The notes: a model not told the origin generated them from the sequence alone. A stretch of DNA of 64,000 nucleotides from an uncultured Tenacibaculum sp. (GCF_947499065.1 NZ_CANMMT010000005.1:186001-250000); one strand, 5' to 3'; counted from the first letter of the stretch, positions 9,371-17,757 are shown. Translations and numbers: made by a program.

Positions 9371-11587
9371 TTACAAAGTATTAACACGCTCTACTTTTTG
9401 AACACCATCTACCTTTTTCATATTGTCTATTAGTTTGGTTAATTGTGATTTATTTTTAACACTTAACGATAGCTTTCCTTCAAACACACCATCGTCTCCA
9501 GAAATATTAATTGTATGAATAAATACATCCATACTGTTTGAAATAATTCTAGTAATATTATTTACAATTCCTTTATTATCAATTCCAGATAAGTGTAGAA
9601 TTGCTGTAAATTCTTGCTTTGTAGAATCAATCCATTTTGCAGACATAATTCTATAAGCATAGTTTGATTGTAATGAAATAGCATTTGGACAATCGTTTTT
9701 ATGAATTTTGATTCCTTCATTAATAGTTACAAAACCAAAAACTTTATCACCTGGAATAGGAGAACAACACTTAGCAATAGTATAATCCAAAGTTTGTTCT
9801 TCTTTACCAAAAACTAAAGCGTCAAATTTGTTAGTAACTTCTTCTTTTTCTGAAATATTTTTAGAAGGGTTACGACGGAAGGTATTTTTAATGAAGCCCA
9901 TAATAAGCCCACTCCTTTGCGCAACAAATTCTTTTAATTGAGTATTATCTATGGCTCCATTACCAACTCTAAAGAATAAATCGAAACTAGTTTTTAAGCC
10001 AAAGTAGCCTGCTAGCTCGTGGATAACTTTTTCACTGGAACCAATTTTTAAATGACGAAGTTTTCTAAGTAAAATAGCTTTTCCTTCTTCGGCTATTTTC
10101 TTTTCTTCGGCTTTTAAAGCAGACTTTATTTTAGTACGAGCTCTTGCTGTTAAAACAAAATCCAACCAACGAACATTAGGCTTATTGTTACTAGCAGTAA
10201 GTACTTCTACCTGATCACCACTTTTAAGTTCATAGCTTAATGGAACTAATTTACCATTAACTTTTGCTCCTCTACATTTTAACCCCACATCGGTGTGTAC
10301 AGAAAAAGCAAAATCTAAAGCAGAGGCTCCTTTGGGAAGCGATTTTAAATCTCCTTTAGGTGTAAATACGTATATTTCTTTTGCGTATAAATTGAGTTTA
10401 AAATCTTCAACAAAATCTACTGCATCTAAACTTTGGTTTTCTAAAGTTTCTTTTAAACGATTAAGCCAACCTTCAAGACCATTTTCTTGTACAGCTCCTT
10501 GTTTATATTTAAAGTGAGCAGCATATCCTTTTTCTGCAATCTCATCCATTCTTTCAGAACGAACTTGTACTTCAACCCATTTAGCTTCTGGACCAATAAC
10601 AGTAATGTGTAAAGCTTCATATCCTGTTGATTTTGGTTGAGAAATCCAATCTCGTAAACGGGCAGGGTTTGGTTTAAAGAAATCTGTTACAATAGAGTAT
10701 ATTTTCCAAGCATCAAATTTTTCATCACCTGAACTAGGTTCGTAAATGATTCTGATAGCAAATTTATCGTAGACTTCATCAAAAGTTACGTTTTGTTTTC
10801 GCATTTTTCTTCGAATAGAAAAAATTGATTTAAAACGTCCTTTAATATCATATTTAAAGCCTTCATTGTCTAATGCTTCTTTTAAAATACCTGTAAAAGT
10901 ATCTATGTATTTTTGTTGTTCTTCCTTGCTATCTTTAATTTTGTTTAAAATATCCTTGTAAACATCAGGCTCTGTATATTTTAAACCTAGGTCTTCTAAT
11001 TCCGTTTTAATATTATATAGACCTAATCTATGTGCCAATGGCGCATAAATATATAGAGTTTCAGAAGCAATTTTTACTTGCTTATGAGCTGGCATTGCGT
11101 CCATGGTTTGCATGTTGTGCAATCTGTCGGCAATCTTAATTAAAATAACTCTTACATCATCATGTAAGGTAAGTAGCATTTTTCTAAAATTCTCAGCCTG
11201 TATAGAATAATCTTGCTCTTTTTTTAAATTAGATATTTTGGTAAGTCCACTAACTATTCGGGCAATGTTTTCGCCAAACAAGCGCTCCATGTCGTTAATC
11301 GTATAATGTGTATCTTCAACTACATCATGAAGTAAAGCCGCAGCAATAGAAGTTGCACCAAGTCCAATTTCATCAGCTACAATTTTAGCTACAGCAATAG
11401 GGTGATAAATATAAGGTTCCCCAGTTTTTCTACGTTGTTCAGAATGTGCTTCAACAGCAATATCAAAAGCTTTACGTATTAATTTTTTATCTTCATCAGA
11501 TAAAGTTTGATAGGTCCCTTTTAATAAATCTTTGTACCTGTTAGCTATTTCTTTGTTTTCTTCTTCTATCGTTGCATTATAACTCAT
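9371..11587 (-). CDS. Bifunctional (p)ppGpp synthetase/hydrolase, RelA/SpoT family
   Basis: A long RSH enzyme of 738 residues that makes and degrades the stringent-response alarmone (p)ppGpp. The order is: HD hydrolase domain near residues 45-200 with H62 in YIYHP and the H87-D88 pair of LLHDVVEDT; synthetase domain (KFAIRIIYEP, STGYEALHITV, EVQVRSERMDEIAEKGYAAH); TGS domain near 405-465 (LPKGASALDFAFSVHTDVG); a linker with conserved cysteines (IAKCCSPIPGD); and a C-terminal ACT domain. The intact HD residues argue for hydrolase activity and hence a SpoT/Rel-like enzyme, although the sequence does not show whether a second RSH protein exists elsewhere. It stands alone with its own promoter. 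Confidence 0.95.
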   Translation of the reverse strand: MSYNATIEEENKEIANRYKDLLKGTYQTLSDEDKKLIRKAFDIAVEAHSEQRRKTGEPYIYHPIAVAKIVADEIGLGATSIAAALLHDVVEDTHYTINDMERLFGENIARIVSGLTKISNLKKEQDYSIQAENFRKMLLTLHDDVRVILIKIADRLHNMQTMDAMPAHKQVKIASETLYIYAPLAHRLGLYNIKTELEDLGLKYTEPDVYKDILNKIKDSKEEQQKYIDTFTGILKEALDNEGFKYDIKGRFKSIFSIRRKMRKQNVTFDEVYDKFAIRIIYEPSSGDEKFDAWKIYSIVTDFFKPNPARLRDWISQPKSTGYEALHITVIGPEAKWVEVQVRSERMDEIAEKGYAAHFKYKQGAVQENGLEGWLNRLKETLENQSLDAVDFVEDFKLNLYAKEIYVFTPKGDLKSLPKGASALDFAFSVHTDVGLKCRGAKVNGKLVPLSYELKSGDQVEVLTASNNKPNVRWLDFVLTARARTKIKSALKAEEKKIAEEGKAILLRKLRHLKIGSSEKVIHELAGYFGLKTSFDLFFRVGNGAIDNTQLKEFVAQRSGLIMGFIKNTFRRNPSKNISEKEEVTNKFDALVFGKEEQTLDYTIAKCCSPIPGDKVFGFVTINEGIKIHKNDCPNAISLQSNYAYRIMSAKWIDSTKQEFTAILHLSGIDNKGIVNNITRIISNSMDVFIHTINISGDDGVFEGKLSLSVKNKSQLTKLIDNMKKVDGVQKVERVNTL

Positions 11588-11638
11588 ACACTTAAAACTC
11601 TTTTGAATGAATATGTTTCAAAATAAAAGTAGTATAAA

Positions 11639-11646
11639 CAAATATA
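11639..11646 (-). promoter_or_regulatory. -7 promoter box of the relA/spoT gene
   Basis: Plus-strand CAAATATA is TATATTTG on the minus strand, an exact TAnnTTTG match 52 bases upstream of the ATG at 11587. No clear TTG is seen at the -33 spacing. Confidence 0.5.
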
Positions 11647-11838
11647 CTGAGCAAGTTTTAGGAGGAAATGTTTAAAGCTAATTAAACCTTGATTATTTAT
11701 AGGTTTTTGAATAAATAGGAAAAGAGTTTTATGTTTAAAAGGTTAAATACTTGAAAAAGAGCTGGTAAAAGATTAAAAAAAGGATGGGGCTTATGAATAA
11801 CAAGTGTTTTTCCTATACATCGTTTTAATATAAAGGCA

Positions 11839-11846
11839 TACATTTG
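11839..11846 (+). promoter_or_regulatory. -7 box of candidate small RNA C
   Basis: TACATTTG, an exact TAnnTTTG match on the plus strand in a region where both flanking genes are on the minus strand. No protein-coding frame follows; instead there are three hairpins, the last a terminator. Confidence 0.45.
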
Positions 11847-11852
11847 TATTAT

Positions 11853-11957
11853 AATTCAGTGGTATAAAACTTTGCTATATATAAAGTACCCCTGGATATC
11901 ATTCAAGTGTGATATATGAATCTCCTACTTTATTTAAAGTCGGAGATTCTTTATTTA
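11853..11957 (+). ncRNA. Candidate small RNA C (three hairpins, own promoter and terminator)
   Basis: A plausible transcript of about 105 bases. Hairpin 1: CAGTGGT (11857-11863) with ACCCCTG (11888-11894, one T-C mismatch), carrying an inner stem ACTTT (11869-11873)/AAAGT (11883-11887). Hairpin 2: ATATCA (11896-11901) with TGATAT (11910-11915). Hairpin 3: a terminator at 11918-11949 followed by TTTATTTA on the plus strand. Both neighbours are on the minus strand, so a plus-strand promoter and terminator with no frame between them point to a free-standing RNA. The same terminator could instead serve the minus-strand DoxX-like gene, although its T-run is better on the plus strand. No known RNA family was recognised. 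Confidence 0.4.
11918..11957. terminator. Terminator hairpin between the DoxX-like gene and relA/spoT
   Basis: GAATCTCC (11918-11925) pairs with GGAGATTC (11942-11949); after one mismatch, ACTTT (11927-11931) pairs with AAAGT (11936-11940). The plus-strand side continues TTTATTTA, the minus-strand side ATATATCAC, so termination should be stronger on the plus strand. Confidence 0.65.
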
Positions 11958-11971
11958 CAAAAAACAGATGT

Positions 11972-12970
11972 TTATTTTAAGACAGGATATTCTTTTGTTA
12001 TATTTAAAAAGTATTGTTTTACACCTAGATTATCAGTTAAGGTTAAAGTGTCCTTTTTTATAGAATAATTGAATTTACTTTCAAGTTCTATTATATTCAT
12101 TTCTTTATTGTAGTGCTCAATCAGTTTTTTTCTATAAGATTTAATACTGTCTTTGTGCAAATTCATTTTATTTAAACTGTCTTGAACTTTAAATGCTCCT
12201 ACCTCAGTAGAATGTTTAATTTTATAACTAAAATATTTTAAACTATCATTTAAAGAATAACTACCATAATATATTTTTCTATCAAAGTCTTTAATTTTAA
12301 TACTACTTCTTTTGTCAAAGTATATTTTAAATAGCTCTTGTGAAGGTTTATTTTCTGCAACTTTCCAAACGCCAACCAACTCGTTTGTTTTATCATATTT
12401 TTTAGCAAGATCATTTATATAATCATATCTAATGTAAAGTAATATAGGAAGTATTAAAAATGGTAGCCAGTAATATTTGGTGAATATTTTAGGAAGATTA
12501 CCCAATGAGTTTTCTTTATTTACAGGAATTTTAAAGAAATAATTTTTAAAGCCTTGCCAATCTGAAATTAACAAGAACAATCCCATAACTGTTAATGTAA
12601 TAGCCATAACCATAGCACCAAAAGCTATTTCATAAAAAATATTTACTAACAGAATGTTTACCATAAAAGATAAAAGTAGAATAACACCGATACGTTCGGT
12701 TTTTCTGAATAGTATTAATATTCCAGCTAAGATTTGGCTACCAGCAATTATTAAACCATATGTTCTTGAGTAGCCATAATAGTACCAAGTAAGCATAAAA
12801 CCATTATAATCGCTTACATTATAATCAGCTCCCCAAACTGGTCCAAAACTAAATTGTGTTTTTAAAATTTTAGCAAAAGCATATGAGAATAAGTAATAGG
12901 CCAAATAATATTTACAAAGTAATCTTAGTAAAAATAAACTAATAGGTTTGATGTTTTTCGGTAGTTTCAT
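11972..12970 (-). CDS. DoxX-like multi-pass membrane protein, function unknown
   Basis: About 332 residues starting at the ATG at 12970 (MKLPKNIKPISLFLLRLL); the longest frame begins about 33 codons earlier but would run into the promoter of the divergent sigma gene. The N-terminal half has four or five hydrophobic spans, with LAYYLFSYAFAKILKTQF and YGLIIAGSQILAGILILF resembling the DoxX-like membrane fold. After a further span near the middle (FLILPILLYIRY), the C-terminal 120 residues are soluble-looking (VGVWKVAENKPSQELFKIYF and onward), probably on the outside of the membrane. I do not recognise a catalytic motif. It is divergent from the ECF sigma factor and may or may not be related to it. 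Confidence 0.6.
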   Translation of the reverse strand: MKLPKNIKPISLFLLRLLCKYYLAYYLFSYAFAKILKTQFSFGPVWGADYNVSDYNGFMLTWYYYGYSRTYGLIIAGSQILAGILILFRKTERIGVILLLSFMVNILLVNIFYEIAFGAMVMAITLTVMGLFLLISDWQGFKNYFFKIPVNKENSLGNLPKIFTKYYWLPFLILPILLYIRYDYINDLAKKYDKTNELVGVWKVAENKPSQELFKIYFDKRSSIKIKDFDRKIYYGSYSLNDSLKYFSYKIKHSTEVGAFKVQDSLNKMNLHKDSIKSYRKKLIEHYNKEMNIIELESKFNYSIKKDTLTLTDNLGVKQYFLNITKEYPVLK

Positions 12971-13050
12971 AGTTTCTTTTTTTTGAAAATTTAGAGCAAA
13001 AAAACAAAAAATATATAAACGAGCAACCTTTTTTAAAAATCTGTAGTCTA

Positions 13051-13058
13051 TATATTTG
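13051..13058 (+). promoter_or_regulatory. -7 promoter box of the ECF sigma operon
   Basis: TATATTTG, an exact TAnnTTTG match, 27 bases before the TTG start of the sigma gene. This suggests the operon is read at least partly by the housekeeping sigma factor. Confidence 0.5.
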
Positions 13059-13084
13059 TAAGGACGCAAAATTGAGAATTTGAA

Positions 13085-13645
13085 TTGAAAATTATTCGTT
13101 TACATAATCAGCAAACAGAACTGATAAAAAAAGCAAGTAAAGATGATAGAGAAGCTCAACAAACTTTGTTTGAGCAGTTTTCGCCTAAAATGTTAGGTGT
13201 GTGTAGGCAGTATGTAAAAGATATACATCATGCAGAAGATTTGATGTTACAAGGTTTTTTTAAAGTTTTTACCAACTTAAATAAGTTTAAAAACAAAGGA
13301 AGTTTTGAAGGTTGGATTCGTAGAATAATGGTAAATACTTGTCTTACTTATTTAAGGAAAAAAAATCCTATTCAATTAGCAGAAGAAGATTTTGTGTTTA
13401 ATGATGCAGCAACGGAAAGTTTAGAAAATACTTCTGTTGAAGATATTCAAAAGTTAATAGATCAATTACCAGAAGGATATAAGTTAGTTTTTAATTTATA
13501 TGCGATAGAAGGATATAAACATTCTGAGATATCAAAAAAGCTGAATATTTCTGAAGGGACATCAAAATCTCAATTATTTAAAGCACGTAAATATTTGCAG
13601 GAGAGTTATATAAAAATGAATGAAATTAAAGATGCAAGCAAATAA
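13085..13645 (+). CDS. RNA polymerase ECF-type sigma factor
   Basis: A sigma-70 family factor of 186 residues with only regions 2 and 4. Region 2 covers LFEQFSPKMLGVCRQYVKDI and AEDLMLQGFFKVF; region 4 begins LPEGYKLVFNLYAIEGYKHSEI and contains the helix-turn-helix ISKKLNISEGTSKSQLFKAR. The N-terminus MKIIRLHNQQ closely resembles homologous flavobacterial factors, which supports the TTG at 13085 as the start. The next gene overlaps its 3' end and encodes a one-TM protein, and a beta-barrel-like secreted protein follows, a module seen repeatedly in this family. It probably controls an envelope-related response, but the stimulus is unknown. Confidence 0.88.
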   Translation: MKIIRLHNQQTELIKKASKDDREAQQTLFEQFSPKMLGVCRQYVKDIHHAEDLMLQGFFKVFTNLNKFKNKGSFEGWIRRIMVNTCLTYLRKKNPIQLAEEDFVFNDAATESLENTSVEDIQKLIDQLPEGYKLVFNLYAIEGYKHSEISKKLNISEGTSKSQLFKARKYLQESYIKMNEIKDASK

Positions 13646-14426
13646 TATTGATAAAAATATAAAAGATAAACTGAAAAACAGAGAATTGAAACCATCTGCT
13701 TCAGCTTGGGAACGTTTAAGTATTCAGTTAGATCAAGAAAAGGCACGAAAAAAGAAGAAGAGAATTCAACTTTTAAGTTATGCTGCTAGTGTTATTTTAT
13801 TAGTTAGTATTAGTATATTATATCTAGGAACTAAAAGTGATGATCAGCATATTGTTCCTAGTAATGAAATAATTGTAGAGACCACTTTAGATACTTTCAA
13901 AATAAATGAAGTAGATATCAAAGAAGAAATGGTGAATGAAAAAGCAGTAGCAAACCTTGTAGATGAAGATTTTAAAAAGAGTGAAATTTCTAAAAAAGAG
14001 AGCATAAAAAAAGGTCGTGTTTTAAAGGAAAGTTTTATTGCTAGTGCTGTAAAAGAAGAATCAAAAGAAGTAAAAATATCTCTGACTAATGTTGATAAAT
14101 CTATAGCTAAAGAAGAAAAAAATAATACGCCTGAACAAAAAGTTAAATCGCGAATAAAAGTAAATAGTGATTATTTGTTATATGCAGTAACGCACTCGCC
14201 TGAGGAAGTTAAAGAGTATTATGCAAAGTATGAAATAAATAGAGAAGATGTTTTAGATGTAATACAAGACGAATTAATTAAATCTAACCTTAAAATAAAC
14301 CCAGAAACTATTCTAGCAGAAGTCGAGCTTAGCATACAAGAAGCAGATTTCAAGCAAGACTTCATGAGTAAGTTAAAATTAAAATTATCTGATGTAATTG
14401 TTGCAATTGCAGATAGGAATAAATAA
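13620..14426 (+). CDS. Single-TM protein, possible anti-sigma partner
   Basis: A 268-residue protein whose first ATG (13620) or fourth-codon-later ATG (13632) overlaps the sigma gene by 26 or 14 bases, implying translational coupling. The N-terminus is a short charged cytoplasmic segment (LKPSASAWERLSIQLDQEKARKKKK), then one membrane span (IQLLSYAASVILLVSISILYL), then a Lys/Glu-rich periplasmic region. The pattern ASAWERL followed by a basic stretch and a TM helix is typical of proteins encoded after flavobacterial ECF factors. No zinc anti-sigma motif (HxxxCxxC) is present. The anti-sigma role is inferred from position and topology only. Confidence 0.6.
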   Translation: MKLKMQANNIDKNIKDKLKNRELKPSASAWERLSIQLDQEKARKKKKRIQLLSYAASVILLVSISILYLGTKSDDQHIVPSNEIIVETTLDTFKINEVDIKEEMVNEKAVANLVDEDFKKSEISKKESIKKGRVLKESFIASAVKEESKEVKISLTNVDKSIAKEEKNNTPEQKVKSRIKVNSDYLLYAVTHSPEEVKEYYAKYEINREDVLDVIQDELIKSNLKINPETILAEVELSIQEADFKQDFMSKLKLKLSDVIVAIADRNK

Positions 14427-14435
14427 AAGCGCTTA

Positions 14436-14453
14436 TTAATTATCGATAATTAA
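14436..14453. repeat. 18-bp perfect palindrome before the barrel gene
   Basis: TTAATTATCGATAATTAA reads the same on both strands. It lies 10 bases after the stop of the one-TM gene and 40 bases before the next start. It could be a regulator-binding site or a weak hairpin; it lacks a T-run, so it is not an evident terminator. Confidence 0.4.
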
Positions 14454-14492
14454 ACTTTCCAGTTAATACCTGTTTAATTTAAAAATAAAAAA

Positions 14493-15545
14493 ATGAAAAG
14501 AATACTACTATTAGTGTTGTTTGTAACAACTATTGCCCATTCTCAAGAGAGAAACTTTGAAGACGAAGTAAGTAAGATTGCAAAAAAAATAGAGAAAATA
14601 ACAAAGCAAGAAAAAGATAGTCTTAAGATAAAAGTTAAGTCAATTAATGACAAGTTAGAGAAGAAAACAATAACTCAAGAAGAAGCGAAGAAGTTAAAAA
14701 AAGAAGCAGCAGAGTTACATGCAACTCGTATTGAAACTAGAGTAAGTGTTCAAGAACGAAAGTTACAACAACTTGTACAAGATAAAACCAATGGAAAAAT
14801 AGCTAATGTAGATGAAACTGATGGTTTTGATTTTAAAATTTTTGATAAGACAATTTTTCATTTCGATTCTTATGAAAAAAGGAAGAAAAAGAAACAAAAT
14901 AAACGAACAACTACACAGTTTGTTTTTGCTTTGGGAGTAAATAACGTGTTGACTAGTAGTGAGTTTAGTTCTTTAAATGATTCTGATTATAAGTTTTGGC
15001 AATCACATTTTTATGAGTTAGGCTTTACTTGGAAAACACGCTTTTCTAAAGATCCATCAAAATTATATTTCAAATATGGAATTTCATTCTTATGGAATAA
15101 TCTAAGAGCTAAAAACAATCAATATCATGTGGTTAATGGAAATCAGACTGTATTAAGTACGCATATTAATAATCTTTCAGAAAGTAGATTAAGGCATGTG
15201 CAAATGACTTTTCCAATGCATATAGAACTTGATTTATCTAAGAATAAGACTAATTCCGATAAAGAAGTTATAGACAATACACATGATTCATTTCAGTTTG
15301 GAATAGGAGGCTTTTTCGGATTCAAGTTAGGAACACGCCAATATTTAGAATATACAAATGCACAAGGAGTAGATGTAGAAGAAGTACAAAAAGCAGGTTT
15401 TAATACCAATGTTATAAACTATGGATTAAGTGCCTATGCATCTTACAAAGGTTGTGGTTTATATGCTAAATATGATTTAAACCCATTGTTTAAGGGAACT
15501 AGTACAAGAAATATTTCATTAGGAGTTCGATTTGATATTAATTAA
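14493..15545 (+). CDS. Secreted coiled-coil / outer-membrane beta-barrel-like protein
   Basis: A 350-residue protein with a clear signal peptide (MKRILLLVLFVTTIAHSQ). Residues about 20-110 are almost entirely charged and heptad-like (Lys/Glu/Leu/Ile rich), predicting a long coiled coil. From about residue 140 the sequence changes to alternating hydrophobic/aromatic strands (TTQFVFALGVNNVL, FYELGFTWKTRF, LYFKYGISFLW, ending SLGVRFDIN), as in small outer-membrane barrels. It is the third gene of the ECF sigma module. The product is likely an envelope target or effector of that sigma factor; a precise function is not assignable. A strong hairpin ends the transcript. Confidence 0.65.
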   Translation: MKRILLLVLFVTTIAHSQERNFEDEVSKIAKKIEKITKQEKDSLKIKVKSINDKLEKKTITQEEAKKLKKEAAELHATRIETRVSVQERKLQQLVQDKTNGKIANVDETDGFDFKIFDKTIFHFDSYEKRKKKKQNKRTTTQFVFALGVNNVLTSSEFSSLNDSDYKFWQSHFYELGFTWKTRFSKDPSKLYFKYGISFLWNNLRAKNNQYHVVNGNQTVLSTHINNLSESRLRHVQMTFPMHIELDLSKNKTNSDKEVIDNTHDSFQFGIGGFFGFKLGTRQYLEYTNAQGVDVEEVQKAGFNTNVINYGLSAYASYKGCGLYAKYDLNPLFKGTSTRNISLGVRFDIN

Positions 15546-15580
15546 TAAAAAAGGAGATGTTTTAAACATCTCCTTTTTTA
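15546..15580. terminator. Bidirectional terminator overlapping the sterol-desaturase stop codon
   Basis: A perfect 17-bp inverted repeat (15546-15562 with 15564-15580) with a one-base loop; the core is GGAGATGTTT/AAACATCTCC. A/T runs at both ends make it work in both directions. The stop codon of the converging gene lies at the loop (15562-15564), so the last codons of that gene form one arm. Confidence 0.9.
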
Positions 15581-16458
15581 TTCTTTTCCCATTCTTGTCG
15601 TAAATGATAGGAAAGTTTCCCACTTCCGTCGTGTTTCCATCCAGGAGGTTTAAAAAGGTATAAAACTTTTTTACTAAAGCTTGTCTTACTCGTAAAAACA
15701 TCTCTTAACATATAATACCATTCAACAAAGGCAACTTTAATAGGGTTATGAGTATTAATATTACTAACCAAACCATAAACAGGTTTTTCAACTTCTGGTT
15801 CAAAAGTTCCTAAGAGTTTATCCCATATGATAAATATACCTGCATGATTTCTATCTAAATATTGGGGATTTGTAGCATGATGAACTCTATGATGACTTGG
15901 TGTGTTGAATATAGCTTCAAACCATCTAGGAAGTTTATTAATCAATTCAGTATGAATCCAGTATTGATATAGCAAACTAATACTCATTTGCATTAAAATC
16001 ATTACAGGATGAAACCCCAATAGAGGCAAAGGCGCCCAGAATATGAAAGTATAAAAGCTTCCAGACCAAGTTTGTCGCAAAGCAGTACTTAAGTTATATT
16101 TTGTAGATGAGTGATGAACTACATGACTAGCCCAAAATAAACGACTTTCATGAGCAATTCTATGATTCCAATAGTAAATAAAATCTTCAGCAAAAAGTAA
16201 TATAAACCAAGCCCACCATTTAAAAGGTATAGTAAATACACGATACTTATATAAAAAGGTAAAGAATCCTAATATTAATGCCTTGGTAAATAAACCAATA
16301 AAAACATTTCCTAACCCCATAGTAATAGATGTCATAGCATCTTTAAACTCATAATCTTCTAACCTTACTTTTACAGTTAAAATTACTTCTATAATAATAG
16401 TAATGATAAAAAAAGGAATGGCATAATGGATTAAATTAGGGAGGTCAGGTATTTGCAT
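15562..16458 (-). CDS. Sterol desaturase / fatty-acid hydroxylase family membrane protein
   Basis: A 298-residue integral membrane protein with the histidine boxes of the di-iron fatty-acid hydroxylase superfamily: HRIAHESRLFWASHVVHHSS and HHRVHHATN, plus a further HAG region. Hydrophobic spans lie near the N-terminus (YAIPFFIITIIIEVILTV) and around the boxes. Such enzymes hydroxylate or desaturate lipids, carotenoids or sterols using O2; Bacteroidota rarely make sterols, so a fatty-acid, ceramide-like or ornithine-lipid substrate is more likely, but this is inference. Transcribed alone; its 3' end is built into the terminator hairpin at 15546-15580. Confidence 0.85.
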   Translation of the reverse strand: MQIPDLPNLIHYAIPFFIITIIIEVILTVKVRLEDYEFKDAMTSITMGLGNVFIGLFTKALILGFFTFLYKYRVFTIPFKWWAWFILLFAEDFIYYWNHRIAHESRLFWASHVVHHSSTKYNLSTALRQTWSGSFYTFIFWAPLPLLGFHPVMILMQMSISLLYQYWIHTELINKLPRWFEAIFNTPSHHRVHHATNPQYLDRNHAGIFIIWDKLLGTFEPEVEKPVYGLVSNINTHNPIKVAFVEWYYMLRDVFTSKTSFSKKVLYLFKPPGWKHDGSGKLSYHLRQEWEKNKKGDV

Positions 16459-16551
16459 AGAAATGAAGAGTTTTTGTTACTTAACAAACATACTAAAAAT
16501 GAAGCGTTTAATTAAAGAGTAATTTTGCTTTTTTATTAGAAGGAAAAGAAG

Positions 16552-16559
16552 TATATTTG
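16552..16559 (+). promoter_or_regulatory. -7 promoter box of the rpsF operon
   Basis: TATATTTG, an exact TAnnTTTG match 34 bases before the rpsF ATG. A TTTTG at 16523-16527 lies upstream at a slightly long spacing of 24 bases. Confidence 0.55.
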
Positions 16560-16592
16560 CAGGCTTAAAAATAAATTTTAAACAATTTAATT

Positions 16593-16934
16593 ATGAATCA
16601 TTACGAAACTGTTTTCATTTTGAATCCCGTTTTATCTGAAACTCAGATAAAGGAGACAGTAAAAAAGTTTGAGGACTATTTACTTTCTAAAGGTGCAGAA
16701 ATGATTTCTAAAGAAGATTGGGGATTGAAAAAATTAGCTTACCCAATTGAAAAGAAAAAAAGTGGTTTTTACCATTTATTTGACTACAAAGTAGCAGGAG
16801 ATGCAATTGCTCCTTTTGAATTAGAATTCAGAAGAGATGATAGCGTTATGCGTTATTTAACTGTAAAGTTAGACAAGCATGCTGCAGCGTGGGCTGAGAA
16901 GAGAAGAGAACGTGTTAAATCTGCAAAAAAGTAA
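16593..16934 (+). CDS. rpsF: 30S ribosomal protein S6
   Basis: S6 sits on the platform of the small ribosomal subunit and binds 16S rRNA together with S18. The N-terminus MNHYETVFILNPVLSETQIK and the core GLKKLAYPIEKKKSGFYHLFDY are diagnostic; 113 residues is a normal length for the phylum. It is the first gene of rpsF-rpsR-rplI, with rpsR starting 4 bases after its stop. Confidence 0.97.
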   Translation: MNHYETVFILNPVLSETQIKETVKKFEDYLLSKGAEMISKEDWGLKKLAYPIEKKKSGFYHLFDYKVAGDAIAPFELEFRRDDSVMRYLTVKLDKHAAAWAEKRRERVKSAKK

Positions 16935-16937
16935 GAA

Positions 16938-17234
16938 ATGGCATCAATAGATCAACAAGCAAAAGGAAGCAAGCAAGGAGAAGTACGTTACTTAACTCCA
17001 CTTGATATTGATACAAAAAAAGAAGCAAAGTACTGTCGTTTTAAAAAGAACGGTATTAAGTATATCGATTATAAAGATGCTGACTTCTTAATGTATTTAG
17101 TAAACGAGCAAGGTAAAATTTTACCAAGACGTTTAACAGGAACATCATTAAAATATCAACGTAAAGTTGCACAAGCTATCAAAAGAGCTCGTCACTTAGC
17201 ATTAATGCCATACGTTGGTGATTTATTAAAATAA
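16938..17234 (+). CDS. rpsR: 30S ribosomal protein S18
   Basis: S18 forms a heterodimer with S6 on the small-subunit platform. The segments [29 protein letters not shown] and [34 protein letters not shown] are the S18 core, written here as landmarks in two parts; the single cysteine of YCRFKK is retained. Its 98 residues include a short N-terminal extension usual in this phylum. It lies between rpsF and rplI in one transcript. Confidence 0.97.
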   Translation: MASIDQQAKGSKQGEVRYLTPLDIDTKKEAKYCRFKKNGIKYIDYKDADFLMYLVNEQGKILPRRLTGTSLKYQRKVAQAIKRARHLALMPYVGDLLK

Positions 17235-17249
17235 TAAAGAAGCAGAAAC

Positions 17250-17699
17250 ATGGAATTGATATTAAAACAAGACGTAGAAAATTTAGGTTTTAAAGATGAT
17301 GTTGTAACTGTTAAGAATGGTTATGGTCGTAACTACCTAATTCCTCAAGGATATGCTGTTTTAGCTACTTCTTCAGCTAAAAAAGTATTAGCTGAAAACT
17401 TAAAGCAACGTGCTTTTAAAGAGGCTAAATTAATTGAAGATGCTACTAAATTAGCTGATACTGTTAAAGGTTATGAGTTAAAAATAGCTTCTAAAGTTGG
17501 TGCTGGAGATAAATTATTCGGATCAGTAAATAACATTGATGTTGCTGAAGCTTTAACTAAAGCTGGTACTGAAATCGATAAGAAATTTATCAAAGTTACT
17601 GGAGGAAACGTAAAAAGATTAGGAAAATACAACGCTGCTGTACGTTTACACAGAACTGTTGTAGCTGACATCGTATTTGAAGTAGTTGCTGAAAAGTAA
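17250..17699 (+). CDS. rplI: 50S ribosomal protein L9
   Basis: L9 is an elongated protein that binds 23S rRNA at the base of the L1 stalk and influences frame maintenance. The N-terminal domain motif GYGRNYLIPQGYAVLAT is present, followed by the long central helix and the C-terminal domain (VGAGDKLFGSVNNIDVAEAL). Its 149 residues are typical. It ends the ribosomal operon, which is closed by the hairpin at 17731-17757. Confidence 0.97.
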   Translation: MELILKQDVENLGFKDDVVTVKNGYGRNYLIPQGYAVLATSSAKKVLAENLKQRAFKEAKLIEDATKLADTVKGYELKIASKVGAGDKLFGSVNNIDVAEALTKAGTEIDKKFIKVTGGNVKRLGKYNAAVRLHRTVVADIVFEVVAEK

Positions 17700-17730
17700 T
17701 TTATTGTTAAATACATGTTAATAAAGTATG

Positions 17731-17757
17731 AATCCGCTCTGTTGAGCGGATTTTTTT
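17731..17757 (+). terminator. Terminator of rpsF-rpsR-rplI
   Basis: AATCCGCTC (17731-17739) pairs with GAGCGGATT (17744-17752) around a TGTT loop, followed by a T-run. The loop also contains a TTG (17742-17744) at the correct distance to act as the -33 box of the next gene's promoter. Confidence 0.9.

Larger units (their letters stand above)
11588..11971. other. 384-base non-coding region holding the relA promoter and a candidate small RNA
   Basis: No open frame of note. The left third contains the relA/spoT -7 box (11639-11646). The right third contains a plus-strand promoter-like box and a run of hairpins ending in a terminator (separate entries). Between them, around 11700-11830, is an AT-rich stretch with one isolated GGGG (about 11786-11789) and nothing I can interpret. 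Confidence 0.5.

Noticed and set aside
12971..13069. Longer N-terminus of the DoxX-like protein
   Set aside because: The extra 33 codons extend into the promoter region of the divergent sigma operon; the inner ATG gives a more typical start.
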